From Palsa-461 sp040414865 (lineage in GTDB: Bacteria > Actinomycetota > Acidimicrobiia > Acidimicrobiales > RAAP-2), in assembly GCA_040414865.1 (NCBI GenBank), contig JBEDUR010000165.1, forward strand, positions 1-64,000: 64,000 bases of DNA, read 5' to 3'. A model generated the notes under the pieces. That model saw only the letters and a program-made list of their open reading frames with translations, was not told the origin of the DNA and made no database searches. The position numbers and the translations under genes are program-made. Below, piece after piece: positions 17,301-26,340 of this stretch; within the stretch, counting starts at the first letter, position 1; each line of letters starts with the position of its first letter.

Positions 17301-17770
17301 GAGTGAGCCTCGAGGTGAACGGTGAGACCCACGAGCGCGAGGTCGAACCGCGCACGCTGCTCGTGTTCTTCTTGCGCGAGCAGCTCGGTTTGACCGGGAC
17401 CAACGTGGGCTGTGACACCACCAGCTGTGGGGCATGTACCGTCCTGGTCGAGGGGGAGTCGGTCAAGAGCTGTACGGTGCTTGCCGCCCAGGCCGACGGT
17501 CGTTCGATCACCACGATCGAGGGGTTGGCCAAGGGTGACGAGCTCCACCCGATGCAGCTGGCCTTCCGGGAGCACCACGGGCTGCAGTGCGGCTACTGCA
17601 CCCCGGGCATGGTGATGGCCGCGGTCTCGCTCGTCACCGAGAACTCCGACCTCGATGAGTCTCAGGTGCGCCAAGGGCTGGAAGGCAATCTGTGCCGCTG
17701 CACCGGCTACCACAACATCGTCGAGGCGGTCCTCGATGCGGCCCGTTCGAGCCGGGAGGGGGCCTGGTGA
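17297..17770 (+). CDS. Molybdenum hydroxylase 2Fe-2S subunit (CoxS-like)
   Basis: The 157-residue protein has both iron-sulfur domains. The plant-ferredoxin-like cluster has CDTTSCGACTVLVEGESVKSC split as CxxxxCGxC...C. The second, all-helical domain has CGYCTPGM and GNLCRCTGYH. It passes electrons from the molybdenum site to FAD. Its ATG overlaps the large-subunit stop (ATGA) and its TGA overlaps the GTG of the FAD subunit (GTGA), so all three are translationally coupled and made in similar amounts. Confidence 0.95.
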   Translation: MRVSLEVNGETHEREVEPRTLLVFFLREQLGLTGTNVGCDTTSCGACTVLVEGESVKSCTVLAAQADGRSITTIEGLAKGDELHPMQLAFREHHGLQCGYCTPGMVMAAVSLVTENSDLDESQVRQGLEGNLCRCTGYHNIVEAVLDAARSSREGAW

Positions 17771-18588
17771 TCCCGGCCGCCTTCGACTACGTGCGGGCCG
17801 GCTCGCTCGACGAGGCCATCTCGACCCTGGTCGAGCACGGGGACGAGGCCAAGCTGCTCGCCGGGGGCCACTCGCTGTTGCCGCTCATGAAGCTGCGCCT
17901 GGCCACCCCGAGCGTGCTGGTCGACATCGGCCGGCTCGGCGAGCTCGCCTATGTCGCCGACCGGGGCGACCACGTCGCCGTCGGCGCGCTCACCCGGCAC
18001 AACGACCTGCACCACGACCCGGTCGCGGCCCGTGAGGTGCCGCTGTTGTCGGACGTGGCCGGCCGAATCGGGGATCCTCAGGTCCGCCACCGGGGCACCA
18101 TCGGCGGATCCATCGCCCATGCCGATCCGGCCTCCGATCTGCCGGCCGCCGTCCTGGCGCTCGGGGGGACGCTGGTGGTCCGCGGACCGGGCGGAGAGCG
18201 GGAAATCCCTGCCTCATCCTTCTTCACCGGCTTCCTGGAGAGCACGCTCGCTCCCGACGAGGTGCTGATCGAGATCCGGGTGCCCAAGGCGACCGAAGGT
18301 CACGCCTACCAGAAGTTCGTCCGCCGGGCCCAGGACTGGGCGATCGTGGGGTCGATGGTTGCCCGGCTCGACGGGCGGACCGGCGTGGCCCTCGTGAACG
18401 TTGGGTCGACCCCAGTGCGGGCGGGCGCGGTGGAGACGGCGCTGGCTGGAGGCGCCTCTGCCGCCGAGGCGGCCGAACTGGCAGCCGAAGGGCTCGAGCC
18501 CCCGTCAGACAACAACGCCACGCCCGAGTTCCGCCGGCATCTGGCCCGGGTGCTGACTGCACGGGCGCTGGCCGAGGCGGGCCTCTGA
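17767..18588 (+). CDS. Molybdenum hydroxylase FAD subunit (CoxM-like)
   Basis: From the overlapping GTG at 17767 the protein is 273 residues, slightly short for the family (about 290). It starts VIPAAFDYVRAGSLDEAI and shows the FAD-binding segment AGGHSLLPLMKLRLATP and TIGGSIAHADPASDLP, both diagnostic of the vanillyl-alcohol-oxidase-type FAD domain in these subunits. The C-terminal CO dehydrogenase flavoprotein domain follows (about residues 170-270). It ends one base before the stop of the convergent DoxX-Rieske gene. Confidence 0.94.
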   Translation: MIPAAFDYVRAGSLDEAISTLVEHGDEAKLLAGGHSLLPLMKLRLATPSVLVDIGRLGELAYVADRGDHVAVGALTRHNDLHHDPVAAREVPLLSDVAGRIGDPQVRHRGTIGGSIAHADPASDLPAAVLALGGTLVVRGPGGEREIPASSFFTGFLESTLAPDEVLIEIRVPKATEGHAYQKFVRRAQDWAIVGSMVARLDGRTGVALVNVGSTPVRAGAVETALAGGASAAEAAELAAEGLEPPSDNNATPEFRRHLARVLTARALAEAGL

Positions 18589-18589
18589 C

Positions 18590-19831
18590 CTACCCCTGGA
18601 CGTAGAGCTGGCCGTCGGAGCCTTCGGCAATCGTCAGGCTGCTCAGGCCGTGCGGGGCCGGACCCTGGACGACGTGGCCATCGTTCGGGTTGAACTCCGA
18701 GCCGTGGCAGGGGCAAGCGATGAGGTCCTGACTGGGGACGTAGCCCACGGTGCACCCCTCGTGCGGGCAGATGGCGTCGTAGGCGACGAAGCGCCCGGAG
18801 CTCAGGTGGATGACGAGCGAGGGGTCGTGGGTCTTCGGGTCGTTGAAGGCGGCCGAGGAGCCGGGCGGCACGTCCTGCGCCGGCCCGATGGCGACACCGG
18901 GTGGCGTCGGTCGCGTCGTGGTGGAGCCTGGACCGGTGGTCGTGGTGGTGCTCGGGGTGGGCTTGGTCGGGCTTAACGAGTGGGTCGCCGGCGGGGGCTT
19001 GGCCCCGCCGACGGCCCGGCCCAGCCCGGCCGCGACTCCTCCGACCGCCAACCCGGCCAGCCCGGCGGCGGCGGCCGCGCTGGTGCCGAGGACCACCTGG
19101 CGCCTGGTCAGGTCGCCGGCCTGCCCTGGTGGCACGGGATCGGCCCCGTTGCGCAAGAACGGGCAGGGACCGGGCTCGCAGGCCGACCCCGAGAGGGCCC
19201 GGCACCGCCCGTTGTCGTATTGGCCGCAGATCTGTTGTACCAGCGCGAAGGGGACGGCGACCGGCGTCGCCGGGCCCATCCGGCGTTCTCGCCGGGCCCG
19301 GCCGGTGATCACCGCGTCGACCGAGAGCACGCCCCCCGACCCGGCGATCACGAGCGGCAACCAGGCGAAGAAGAAGACGATGTCCGCGCCCGTGTAGTAC
19401 GGGGATGTGGAGTAACTCACCGTGAGGAACAAGCTGAGTGAGATGATCGCTCCGCCAACCGCGGCCACCCGGGTGAACAGGCCGAGGAGGACGCCGAGGC
19501 CGACGGCGAGCTCGCCGAACGCGATCACCACTCCGACCGGGCTGGCGAACCGCAGCAGGTGCTCGAGGAGGGGGTGAAGTGGGCTCAACCGCTCGGCCGC
19601 AAGCATCTGGGCATAGATGCCCGCCGGGTCGGAGCGATTGAAGAAGTTGGGGTTGGCCAGCTTCTGGATCCCGGCGACGCAGAAGGTGACCCCAAGGAAC
19701 GCCCGCAGGGGCAGCAGCGCCCAGCCGCTCAACCGTGACGCCCGGGCTGGCAGCCAAGGGATCCGTGGGTGATCGGACGAGGCCGTCTCGCCGGCCGGGC
19801 CGCGCCTAGCCGGGGATGGTGTTCGGGCCAC
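18590..19831 (-). CDS. DoxX membrane domain fused to a Rieske 2Fe-2S domain
   Basis: The 413-residue protein begins (GTG) with about 30 charged residues, then a four-helix DoxX-type membrane domain (about 35-180: FLGVTFCVAGIQKLANPNFF, FGELAVGLGVLLGLFTR). A cysteine-rich linker follows with CGQYDNGRC and CEPGPC. A twin-arginine-like TRRQVVLGTSAAAAAGLAG helix re-enters the membrane, then a Pro/Thr-rich spacer and a C-terminal Rieske domain with CPHEGC and CPCHGSEF, the two cluster-binding motifs. The Rieske domain should face outside. It probably transfers electrons at the membrane. The convergent molybdenum hydroxylase operon is adjacent, but a functional link is not shown. Confidence 0.88.
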   Translation of the reverse strand: MARTPSPARRGPAGETASSDHPRIPWLPARASRLSGWALLPLRAFLGVTFCVAGIQKLANPNFFNRSDPAGIYAQMLAAERLSPLHPLLEHLLRFASPVGVVIAFGELAVGLGVLLGLFTRVAAVGGAIISLSLFLTVSYSTSPYYTGADIVFFFAWLPLVIAGSGGVLSVDAVITGRARRERRMGPATPVAVPFALVQQICGQYDNGRCRALSGSACEPGPCPFLRNGADPVPPGQAGDLTRRQVVLGTSAAAAAGLAGLAVGGVAAGLGRAVGGAKPPPATHSLSPTKPTPSTTTTTGPGSTTTRPTPPGVAIGPAQDVPPGSSAAFNDPKTHDPSLVIHLSSGRFVAYDAICPHEGCTVGYVPSQDLIACPCHGSEFNPNDGHVVQGPAPHGLSSLTIAEGSDGQLYVQG

Positions 19832-20148
19832 CGGACTCGGTGATCGTGGGGCGTGTCGGGCACGGCGGGCGCGCTTGCGGCATCCCGTCCGGCGCTTCAG
19901 GCGCGCTCACGGGGACGTGCCGGCAACCCATCGTGGTGCCACCGGGCTTGGTCGGGGCGTCGTCCACATCGGTCCTCGTCGTCGACGGCGGCCAAAGCCG
20001 TGGTCGTGCGACCCTACCCAACCGGTCGGCCAGGATGGGCGCGGCCGCCGGCTGCCCGGAGGCGGGACCAGGGGGCCCGTCGCGACCGTGTTGAACAGCT
20101 CGGTGGCCTCGACCACGTACAGCTCGGGGTGTTTGCCCGACGCCGAGG
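19832..20148. other. Intergenic stretch, no gene recognised
   Basis: These 317 bases separate two minus-strand genes, the siderophore-interacting protein upstream and the DoxX-Rieske gene downstream. Open frames cross it on both strands, but their peptides are basic, low in hydrophobic residues and have no recognised domain. The stretch may contain the promoter of the DoxX-Rieske gene or the trace of a lost gene. Confidence 0.4.
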
Positions 20149-20937
20149 TCAGGTTCGGTTGGGTTCGCCGTTGGCCGCGTTCTGCTGGCCGAGCCGCCAA
20201 TAGGACTTTGGGCTGATCGAGTCCGACTCCATGCCCTTGGCGACGAGTGCGTCGCGCAGAGTGGTCACCAGGGCGTGCTCACCGCCCACGTACGCGTGCC
20301 CGGGCCCCTCAGGCAACGCGATCGGCTCGAGGGCCGCGAGCAGTACCCGGGGGTCGCCATCGACGGCGTCGCCTCGCGTCACCCAGCGGGGACCGAGGAC
20401 ACGGGCCCGGATATCGCTCGGTTGCTCGTGCTCCGCCCCGTCGATCTGGATCGCGAGCACCACGACCTGGTCAGCGGGCACGGCCTCGGCCATGACGAGG
20501 GCCGCGGGCGCGAACGAGTCGTCACCGATGAAGAGATGCCATCTCGCTTCGGGGTCGAGGCCGATCTTGCCGCGTGGGCCGATGGCCTCGACTGCCTGGC
20601 CCGGGCCGACCCCGACTGCCCATTGCATGCCGGGACCATCCCCGTGGAGCGCGACATCCAAGTCGAGTCGCCCGTGAGCCCGGTCGAGATGGCGGATCGT
20701 GTAGCGCCGGCGCCGGACGCGCTCGCTCTCGCCGTCGAGGGAGATCATGACGTCCTGACCCGGGAAGGGGTCGAGTTCCACCAGGTCCTCGCCTGACAGC
20801 TCGATGCGTCGGCACGACGGGGTCAGCTCGTTCGCCCGCTCGACCCGAAGGCTGAGGGCGAGCACGCCGAGCCGTCCGGCCAGCGCCTCGTTCTCCCGCC
20901 TCCCCGGCCGCGCCGGCACGGCAGCATGCTCGGTCAT
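20149..20937 (-). CDS. Siderophore-interacting protein (FAD-binding ferric reductase)
   Basis: The 262-residue protein follows the SIP/ViuB layout: FAD-binding barrel with RRRRYTIRHLD (the RxYTxR flavin motif) near residue 77 and GPGMQWA. It then has a siderophore-interacting NAD(P)H domain with HLFIGDDSFAPA, AYVGGEHALV and the family's closing motif YWRLGQQNAAN. It would reduce ferric siderophore in the cytoplasm to release iron. No siderophore transport genes are next to it. The first residues up to REN are disordered and the start could be slightly later. Confidence 0.92.
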   Translation of the reverse strand: MTEHAAVPARPGRRENEALAGRLGVLALSLRVERANELTPSCRRIELSGEDLVELDPFPGQDVMISLDGESERVRRRRYTIRHLDRAHGRLDLDVALHGDGPGMQWAVGVGPGQAVEAIGPRGKIGLDPEARWHLFIGDDSFAPAALVMAEAVPADQVVVLAIQIDGAEHEQPSDIRARVLGPRWVTRGDAVDGDPRVLLAALEPIALPEGPGHAYVGGEHALVTTLRDALVAKGMESDSISPKSYWRLGQQNAANGEPNRT

Positions 20938-21005
20938 CGCCCCATTGTGCTCGCCGGCGCGAGGCCGGGCCAGATCGGAAACCGGGCCCGGATGAACCAG
21001 GTGGC

Positions 21006-21401
21006 TCAGGCGCCCCGGCTCTCCTGGTCGCGGGCCAGAAGGTCCCGGATCTCGCGCAGCACCGCGACGTCGTCGGGTACGTCCTCGGACTCCTCACCCC
21101 TCCGCCTTTGGCGATCCCTGACCGCGTTCATCGGGGCGACGATCAAGAAGTAGACGGCTGCCGCCACGGTCAGGAAGGTGATGACGTAGTTGATGAGGTC
21201 GCCGTAGGTGAAGAGGCTGCCGTGCAGCCGGAAGCTGAGGTGGCCGAAGTTTGGCTTGCCAAAGATCGCCGCGATCAGGGGCGTGATGATGTCGCGCACC
21301 AGCGCCTGGACCACCGCGTTGAACGCCACGCCGACGACCACGGCGATGGCCAGGTCGACCACGTTGCCCCGGAGGATGAACTCCTTGAATCCCTTGAGCA
21401 C
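21006..21401 (-). CDS. mscL: Large-conductance mechanosensitive channel MscL
   Basis: The 131-residue protein begins VLKGFKEFILRGNVVDLAIA, the highly conserved N-terminal amphipathic helix and pore-lining TM1 of MscL (the GTG at 21399-21401 is preceded by a purine-rich GGAGAGGGAGGGG ribosome site). TM2 is NYVITFLTVAAAVYFLIVAP, and the charged C-terminal bundle helix is LREIRDLLARDQ. The channel releases solutes on sudden osmotic downshift. It is divergent from the copper module and stands alone. Confidence 0.96.
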   Translation of the reverse strand: MLKGFKEFILRGNVVDLAIAVVVGVAFNAVVQALVRDIITPLIAAIFGKPNFGHLSFRLHGSLFTYGDLINYVITFLTVAAAVYFLIVAPMNAVRDRQRRRGEESEDVPDDVAVLREIRDLLARDQESRGA

Positions 21402-21568
21402 CCCTCGCCCCTCCCTCTCCCTCAGGTCCGATCGGAGCCCGCACCCCCCGTCGGACGCGGCCAGAGCATCGCATACACCCCTGCCCCAAGCGACGGTCTT
21501 TCCCAGGCGACGACGGGTCCGTCCGGGCCGAATTACGCTGGTCGGCGAGACCGTGGACTGGGGGCGAG

Positions 21569-21823
21569 ATGGCTGCTGAGTCGGCCGGAGCGTCGAGCGT
21601 CGAACTCGAGATCGAGGGTATGCATTGCGACGGCTGCGCGGCCCTGATTCAAGAGACCCTGGACGAGGACCCGGCCGTGCGCACGGTCCTCGTGGATCTG
21701 GAGGCCGGTCGGGCCTCCGTCGTCTTCGACCCGGAGACCACCTCACCTGAGGGACTCTGCGCGGCGGTGGTCGAGCTCGGCTACGAGGCGCACCCGCTGG
21801 CTGTCGGAGAGCCAGGCATCTAG
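21569..21823 (+). CDS. Heavy-metal-associated (HMA) copper chaperone, CopZ-like
   Basis: The 84-residue protein is a single HMA domain with the metal motif GMHCDGCA (CxxC) near residue 18 and a ferredoxin-like beta-alpha-beta pattern. It would bind Cu(I) and deliver it to the ATPase encoded immediately downstream. Its TAG shares its last base with the GTG of the ATPase gene, so the two are translationally coupled. Unlike most CopZ it has a short acidic/serine N-terminal lead (MAAESAGASS). Confidence 0.92.
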   Translation: MAAESAGASSVELEIEGMHCDGCAALIQETLDEDPAVRTVLVDLEAGRASVVFDPETTSPEGLCAAVVELGYEAHPLAVGEPGI

Positions 21824-24495
21824 TGCTGACCGCGCCGGTCGTCGGGGCCGTCGCCACCGAGGCGACACCCGGCGTCGCCACCTCGGAGCTCGCGGTCGAG
21901 GGCATGCACTGCAGCGCGTGCGCAACGCGCGTCCAGCGGACGCTGGCCAAGCAGCCGGCGGTGCTGAGCGCATCGGTGAACCTGGCCACCAACCGGGCGT
22001 TCGTCACCTTCGATCCGGCGGCGACCGGGCTGCCCGAGCTCTGCGCGGCGGTCGACGCCATCGGCTACGGGGCCACGGAGGCCTCGTCGTCAGTCACGAC
22101 CGAACCGGGCAAGGACAAAGACCGGTGGATTCTGCGGGCCGCGATCTCCTGGCCGGCGGCCCTGGTCGCGCTGGTGGTCGCGCTGGCCGGGCCGGAGAAC
22201 CAGGCGACGGCGTGGGTTGTCCTCGCGCTCGGCGTCTTCGTCGAGCTGGCCGGGGGTTGGCCGTTCCTGCGGGCCACCGTCCGACTACTCCGCCACCTGG
22301 GCACCAGCATGGACACCCTGATCACCGTGGGCACGCTGGCCGCGCTGGCGGTGAGCGCCGTCGAGGCGATCGCGCTCGGGGGCCGCCACGTCCACCTCGG
22401 CGGCAACGGGGTCTTCGCGGCCCGGCTTCACGGGGTCATGGCCCCGGTGATCATGGCCATCCTGATCACGGGCCGGGCCATCGAGGCGGCCGCGCGCCGA
22501 CGGGCGGCCGGCGCCATGCACTCACTCATGGCGTTGCGGCCGCCGACGGCGAGAGTGGTGACCGGCCCAGACGACCAAGAAGGGCGTCTCGTTTCACCCG
22601 AGAGCGTGCCGGTCGGCGCCCTGGTGCGTGTCCGCCCCAACGAGGTGGTCCCCTTGGACGGTGTGGTGGTGGACGGCACCTCCGCCGTCGACGAGTCGCT
22701 GCTCACCGGTGAGCCCTTGCCGGTGGATCGTGGGCCGCAGGACTCGGTCACCGGCGGGACCCGCAATGGTTCAGGGACCCTCGTGACCCGGGTGTCCACG
22801 ATCGCCGCGGAGTCGGTGCTGGCCCGAATGCAGCGCCTGGTCGAGGAGGCCCAGCGGGACACCCCGCCCATCCAGCGACTGGCCGATCGGATCAGCGGAG
22901 TCTTCGTGCCCGGCGTCCTGGCCCTGGCCTTGGCCTCGTTCTTGGGCTGGTGGCTCGGGGCCGGCAACTTCGGGGTTGCGGTCCTGAGTGCCGTGGCCGT
23001 GCTCCTGGTCGCGTGCCCGTGCGCCATGGGGTTGGCGACCCCGGTCGCCGTGATGGTCGGCACCGGGCGGGCCTCGGCGCTCGGCATCCTGATCAAGGGC
23101 GGCGAGGTCCTCGAGCGGCTGGCCCGCGCCGACACGGTCGTGTTCGACAAGACCGGCACGCTGACCGAGGGCTTCGCCGCCGTCACCGCGGTCACCGCCG
23201 CCCCCGGGGTGAGCGACACCGAGGTGCTCGCGCTGGCCGGGGCGGTCGAGGCCGAGAGCGAGCACCCGATCGCCACCGCCATCCGGGCCGCCTCCCCACC
23301 CGCCGCCGGAGCGAGCGGACTTGAGGCCGTCGCCGGGTCGGGGGTGCGCGGGGTCGTCGAGGGCCGTTGCATCGAGGTCAGCCGGGTGGGCTCCGAGCTC
23401 CCCGAGCCGCTCCGGTCGGCCACGGTCTCCGCTCAGGGCCGAGGGGAGACGGTGGTGGCGGTGACCCGCGACGGCGGGGTGATCGGGGTGGTCGCCGTGG
23501 CCACCCCAATTCGGCTGGACGCCGGTCCAGCCGTCGAGCGGCTGAGCGAGCTGGGTCTTTCGACCGCCATCCTGAGCGGCGACGCCGCGCCGGCGGTCGA
23601 CAGCATTGCCGCCTCGCTCGGCGTGACCGAGGCCCGCAGCGGCTTGAGCCCCGAGGAAAAGCTGGCGGCACTGCGGGACTGGCAGTCCGAGGGGCGCCGG
23701 GTGGTGATGGTGGGAGACGGCGTGAACGACGCTCCGGCATTGGTAGCGGCCGACGTCGGCTGTGCCGTCGGCACCGGGGCCGACATCGCCCTGTCCAGCG
23801 CGGATGTCGCCCTGCTCGGAAGCGACCTGCACGGGGTTCCGGGCGCGATCGGGGTCGCCCGGGCGACCTCGGCCGTCATCTTGCAGAACTTCGGCTGGGC
23901 CATGGGCTACAACCTCTCGGCCATCCCCCTTGCCGCTGCCGGCCTCCTCGACCCGCTGGTGGCGGCGGTCACCATGGGCCTTTCCAGTCTGATCGTCGTC
24001 CTCAACAGCCTCCGGCTCCTGCGAGTGGGCAAGGCTGGGGTCGACCGGCTCTCCCCACCCGCCGTGTTGCGCGGCGCCCGGGGGTTTGCGGCGGCGGTGC
24101 TCGTGCCGATGGTCCTCTTCGCTGCCGGGACGGTCGCCGCTCAGGCGTATTCACCGAGCCGGGGTCAGCCCCTGCTCGGCGCCTTCTACGACATCACGAC
24201 GGTCAACCTGCCCGCCGGGGCCAGCGCCGAGGTCTACCTCAACACCGAGCATGCCGGCGTGCTCCAGTTCCACCTCGTCTTCGCCGACCCAGGCGCCCCG
24301 GGGACCGCTTTCGGCACCCCGGCGGTGCTGGCCGTGCCGGCCACGGGTCCCGCCGTTCCCCTGCGGATGGTCAGGTTGAGCCCCGGGCACTACATCGCCT
24401 ACACGGTGCTCGGCCCGGGAGCCTGGCAGTTCCGGGTCACGGTGACCCAGGGCTCCCACGAGCGCTCCTTTGTGGTGGATCGCACGCTGAGCTGA
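21823..24495 (+). CDS. Copper-translocating P1B-type ATPase with extra C-terminal domain
   Basis: The protein (890 residues, GTG start) has an N-terminal HMA domain with GMHCSAC (about residue 27), TGE phosphatase loop (LLTGEPLPVD), the ion-binding CPC in VACPCAMGLATPV, phosphorylation motif DKTGTLTEG (Asp near 441) and GDGVNDAPAL. CPC with Asn-Tyr in TM7 (GYNLSAIPLAAAG) and MGLSS in TM8 fits Cu(I) export. Beyond the usual end there is another membrane helix (AAVLVPMVLFAAGTVAAQAY) and an exported beta-rich domain of about 120 residues (NLPAGASAEVYLNTEHAG; SPGHYIAYTVLGPGAW). That tail is unusual. It resembles small periplasmic copper-handling beta domains in pattern only. Confidence 0.93.
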   Translation: MLTAPVVGAVATEATPGVATSELAVEGMHCSACATRVQRTLAKQPAVLSASVNLATNRAFVTFDPAATGLPELCAAVDAIGYGATEASSSVTTEPGKDKDRWILRAAISWPAALVALVVALAGPENQATAWVVLALGVFVELAGGWPFLRATVRLLRHLGTSMDTLITVGTLAALAVSAVEAIALGGRHVHLGGNGVFAARLHGVMAPVIMAILITGRAIEAAARRRAAGAMHSLMALRPPTARVVTGPDDQEGRLVSPESVPVGALVRVRPNEVVPLDGVVVDGTSAVDESLLTGEPLPVDRGPQDSVTGGTRNGSGTLVTRVSTIAAESVLARMQRLVEEAQRDTPPIQRLADRISGVFVPGVLALALASFLGWWLGAGNFGVAVLSAVAVLLVACPCAMGLATPVAVMVGTGRASALGILIKGGEVLERLARADTVVFDKTGTLTEGFAAVTAVTAAPGVSDTEVLALAGAVEAESEHPIATAIRAASPPAAGASGLEAVAGSGVRGVVEGRCIEVSRVGSELPEPLRSATVSAQGRGETVVAVTRDGGVIGVVAVATPIRLDAGPAVERLSELGLSTAILSGDAAPAVDSIAASLGVTEARSGLSPEEKLAALRDWQSEGRRVVMVGDGVNDAPALVAADVGCAVGTGADIALSSADVALLGSDLHGVPGAIGVARATSAVILQNFGWAMGYNLSAIPLAAAGLLDPLVAAVTMGLSSLIVVLNSLRLLRVGKAGVDRLSPPAVLRGARGFAAAVLVPMVLFAAGTVAAQAYSPSRGQPLLGAFYDITTVNLPAGASAEVYLNTEHAGVLQFHLVFADPGAPGTAFGTPAVLAVPATGPAVPLRMVRLSPGHYIAYTVLGPGAWQFRVTVTQGSHERSFVVDRTLS

Positions 24496-24565
24496 CTGGT
24501 GACCGCTCAGCGCAGGCGCCCCCGTGTCCGGGTGCCGAGCCCGGGTTTTGGCTAGCGTGAACGGT

Positions 24566-25696
24566 ATGCGAGCTGCCCGGTTGCTACGAATCGCGGTCCC
24601 CATTCTGGTCCTGGCCTCCATGGCCGTGTTCGGCTCCGGGCCGGCGAGCGCCCAGGGCAGCGTTCGGGTGAGCACGATCACCGTCGCCCAGGCCAAGGCC
24701 TACACGCCGCAGGCGCCGCCGGGGGCGACCGACGACTACCACTGCACGTTGCTCAACCCGCACGTGACGCAAGACTCGTACATCATCTCGAGCCAGTTCT
24801 TCCCCGGCTCGAAGGAAGACCACCACGCCATTTTGTTCTTGGTTCCGCCGGCTCTGGCCCAGGCGGCCGAGACGGCCAACGTGAACGGGGAGGGGTGGTC
24901 GTGCTTCGGCGAGACGCCGATCCCCCACACCGGCCTCGGTCAGATCTCCAACACCCCGTGGCTGGCCGCGTGGGCTCCCGGCGCCGGGGACTCCAAGCTC
25001 CCGATGGGCACCGGGATCTATCTGCCCGCCGGGAGCCTCGTGGTGATGCAGGTCCACTACAACCTGCTCGTCGGGGACAAGCCGGTGCGGAACTCCCTGC
25101 AGCTCAAGACGGTCCCCGCGGCGACGCCGCTCCAGCCGCTCACGCTCAAGCTCCTGCCGGCTCCGCCGGACATCCCGTGCCCGGCGGACACGAGCGGGCC
25201 GCTGTGTAGCCGAGCGGCGTCACTGGCCAACCTCGGTCAGCGTTTCGGCCCGCAAGCGGAACAGTTCGTCAACGGGCTCGAGCTGGTCTGCGGCCGCGGC
25301 ATCGCCAACCCGCCGGCCGGAGACTCGACCTCGTGTGAGTGGCCGGTCTCCCAGGCGGGCTACATCGTGCGGGCCGCCGCCCACATGCACCTGCTCGGGG
25401 TGAGCTTCTCCATGGTGCTGAACCCGGGGATGCCGAACCAACGAACGATCCTCAACGTCGGCCACTACAACTTCGACTTCCAGCGGGGTTACAACATGTC
25501 GACCCCGATCAGGGTGGTTCCCGGCGACAAGGTCCAGGTCAACTGCACCTACAACGCGCAGCTTGGCCAGGAGCTCCCTCTGCTGCGCAGGGTCGCGCCC
25601 CACTTCGTCACCTGGGGTGACGGGTCCTCGGACGAGATGTGCCTCGGGCTCATGTACACCTCGACGGTGCCGCCCAACAACAAGATGACGGTCTGA
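24566..25696 (+). CDS. Secreted type II copper monooxygenase (PHM/DBM-like)
   Basis: From the ATG at 24566 the protein is 376 residues with a signal peptide (MRAARLLRIAVPILVLASMA, cleavage likely after ASA). It has copper-ligand motifs of the ascorbate-dependent type II monooxygenases: DYHCTLL, DHHAILF, MQVHYN (first site), and AAHMHLLG with DEMCLGLMY (HxH plus the axial Met of the second site). Such enzymes hydroxylate C-H bonds using two copper ions. It lies 70 bases downstream of the copper ATPase, so export of copper to the exterior and loading of this enzyme may be linked. The substrate is unknown. Confidence 0.85.
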   Translation: MRAARLLRIAVPILVLASMAVFGSGPASAQGSVRVSTITVAQAKAYTPQAPPGATDDYHCTLLNPHVTQDSYIISSQFFPGSKEDHHAILFLVPPALAQAAETANVNGEGWSCFGETPIPHTGLGQISNTPWLAAWAPGAGDSKLPMGTGIYLPAGSLVVMQVHYNLLVGDKPVRNSLQLKTVPAATPLQPLTLKLLPAPPDIPCPADTSGPLCSRAASLANLGQRFGPQAEQFVNGLELVCGRGIANPPAGDSTSCEWPVSQAGYIVRAAAHMHLLGVSFSMVLNPGMPNQRTILNVGHYNFDFQRGYNMSTPIRVVPGDKVQVNCTYNAQLGQELPLLRRVAPHFVTWGDGSSDEMCLGLMYTSTVPPNNKMTV

Positions 25697-25699
25697 GGC

Positions 25700-26239
25700 T
25701 CAGTCGCCAGCCCAGCAGCCCAAGATGACGTCGGCCACGGTCACCGCCACGTATGGCGCCGCGGTGGCGGGGACACCGAAGCGGGCCGGCAGTTTGCCCA
25801 CGTCGACCAGGAGCACCTTCCAGTCTTTGCGCACGACCACGTCGCCGTTTTTGGTCTGGTAGGCGCCTTGACCGAGGTTGGCTAGAGGCCGCAGCTCGCC
25901 CATCGTCCGCTTGAACGACCGGTAGTAGGTGAAGGTCTCATTCCAGCTGGAGAGCTCTTGGATCGAGAGGGTGTAGGAGCCACTCCGGTACGCGTACGTG
26001 CAGCTGTAGCGATGGTTCTTCCAGCTCGGCCGGGCCACCGTGGCCCGCTCGCCCAACGCCTGGGCCAGCTCGCTCTGGGTCTTCGGCCGGCAAGGCATGG
26101 TGGCGATCGATGAAGGTGTCGCCCCGGCTGGGAGCGGCCGGCGGGGGGCGGCGGCCGCGGGAACCACGACGGCCAGGGCAGCGACCACAACGGCGAGACC
26201 CGCCACCACCATCCGACCGAAGAGGGGGGCGCTTCGCAT
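25700..26239 (-). CDS. Secreted protein of unknown function
   Basis: The predicted precursor of about 179 residues has a signal peptide (MRSAPLFGRM followed by the hydrophobic VVAGLAVVVAALAVVVPAAAA) and a mature part of about 145 residues. Two cysteines lie early in the mature protein (MPCRPKT and YSCTYAY) and one near the C terminus (LGCWAGD). Aromatic residues are frequent (YYRSFKRTMGE, WNETFTYY). No family is recognised. It is convergent with the copper monooxygenase, separated by 3 bases, and divergent from trpB2. An alternative ATG is at 26246-26248. Confidence 0.65.
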   Translation of the reverse strand: MRSAPLFGRMVVAGLAVVVAALAVVVPAAAAPRRPLPAGATPSSIATMPCRPKTQSELAQALGERATVARPSWKNHRYSCTYAYRSGSYTLSIQELSSWNETFTYYRSFKRTMGELRPLANLGQGAYQTKNGDVVVRKDWKVLLVDVGKLPARFGVPATAAPYVAVTVADVILGCWAGD

Positions 26240-26340
26240 CCGGTGCATCGTAGATGGACCCCCGCCGCTCTCCCGGGCGGGGTCTACCCAGAGGGCCGGC
26301 GGTACAGTTCGCGCCGACAAGGCCGAACAGAGGAGGAACC

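Noticed and set aside
15000..18588. Calling the CoxLSM operon a carbon monoxide dehydrogenase
   Set aside because: The large subunit has AYRGAGR, not the AYxCSFR active-site loop of form I CO dehydrogenase.
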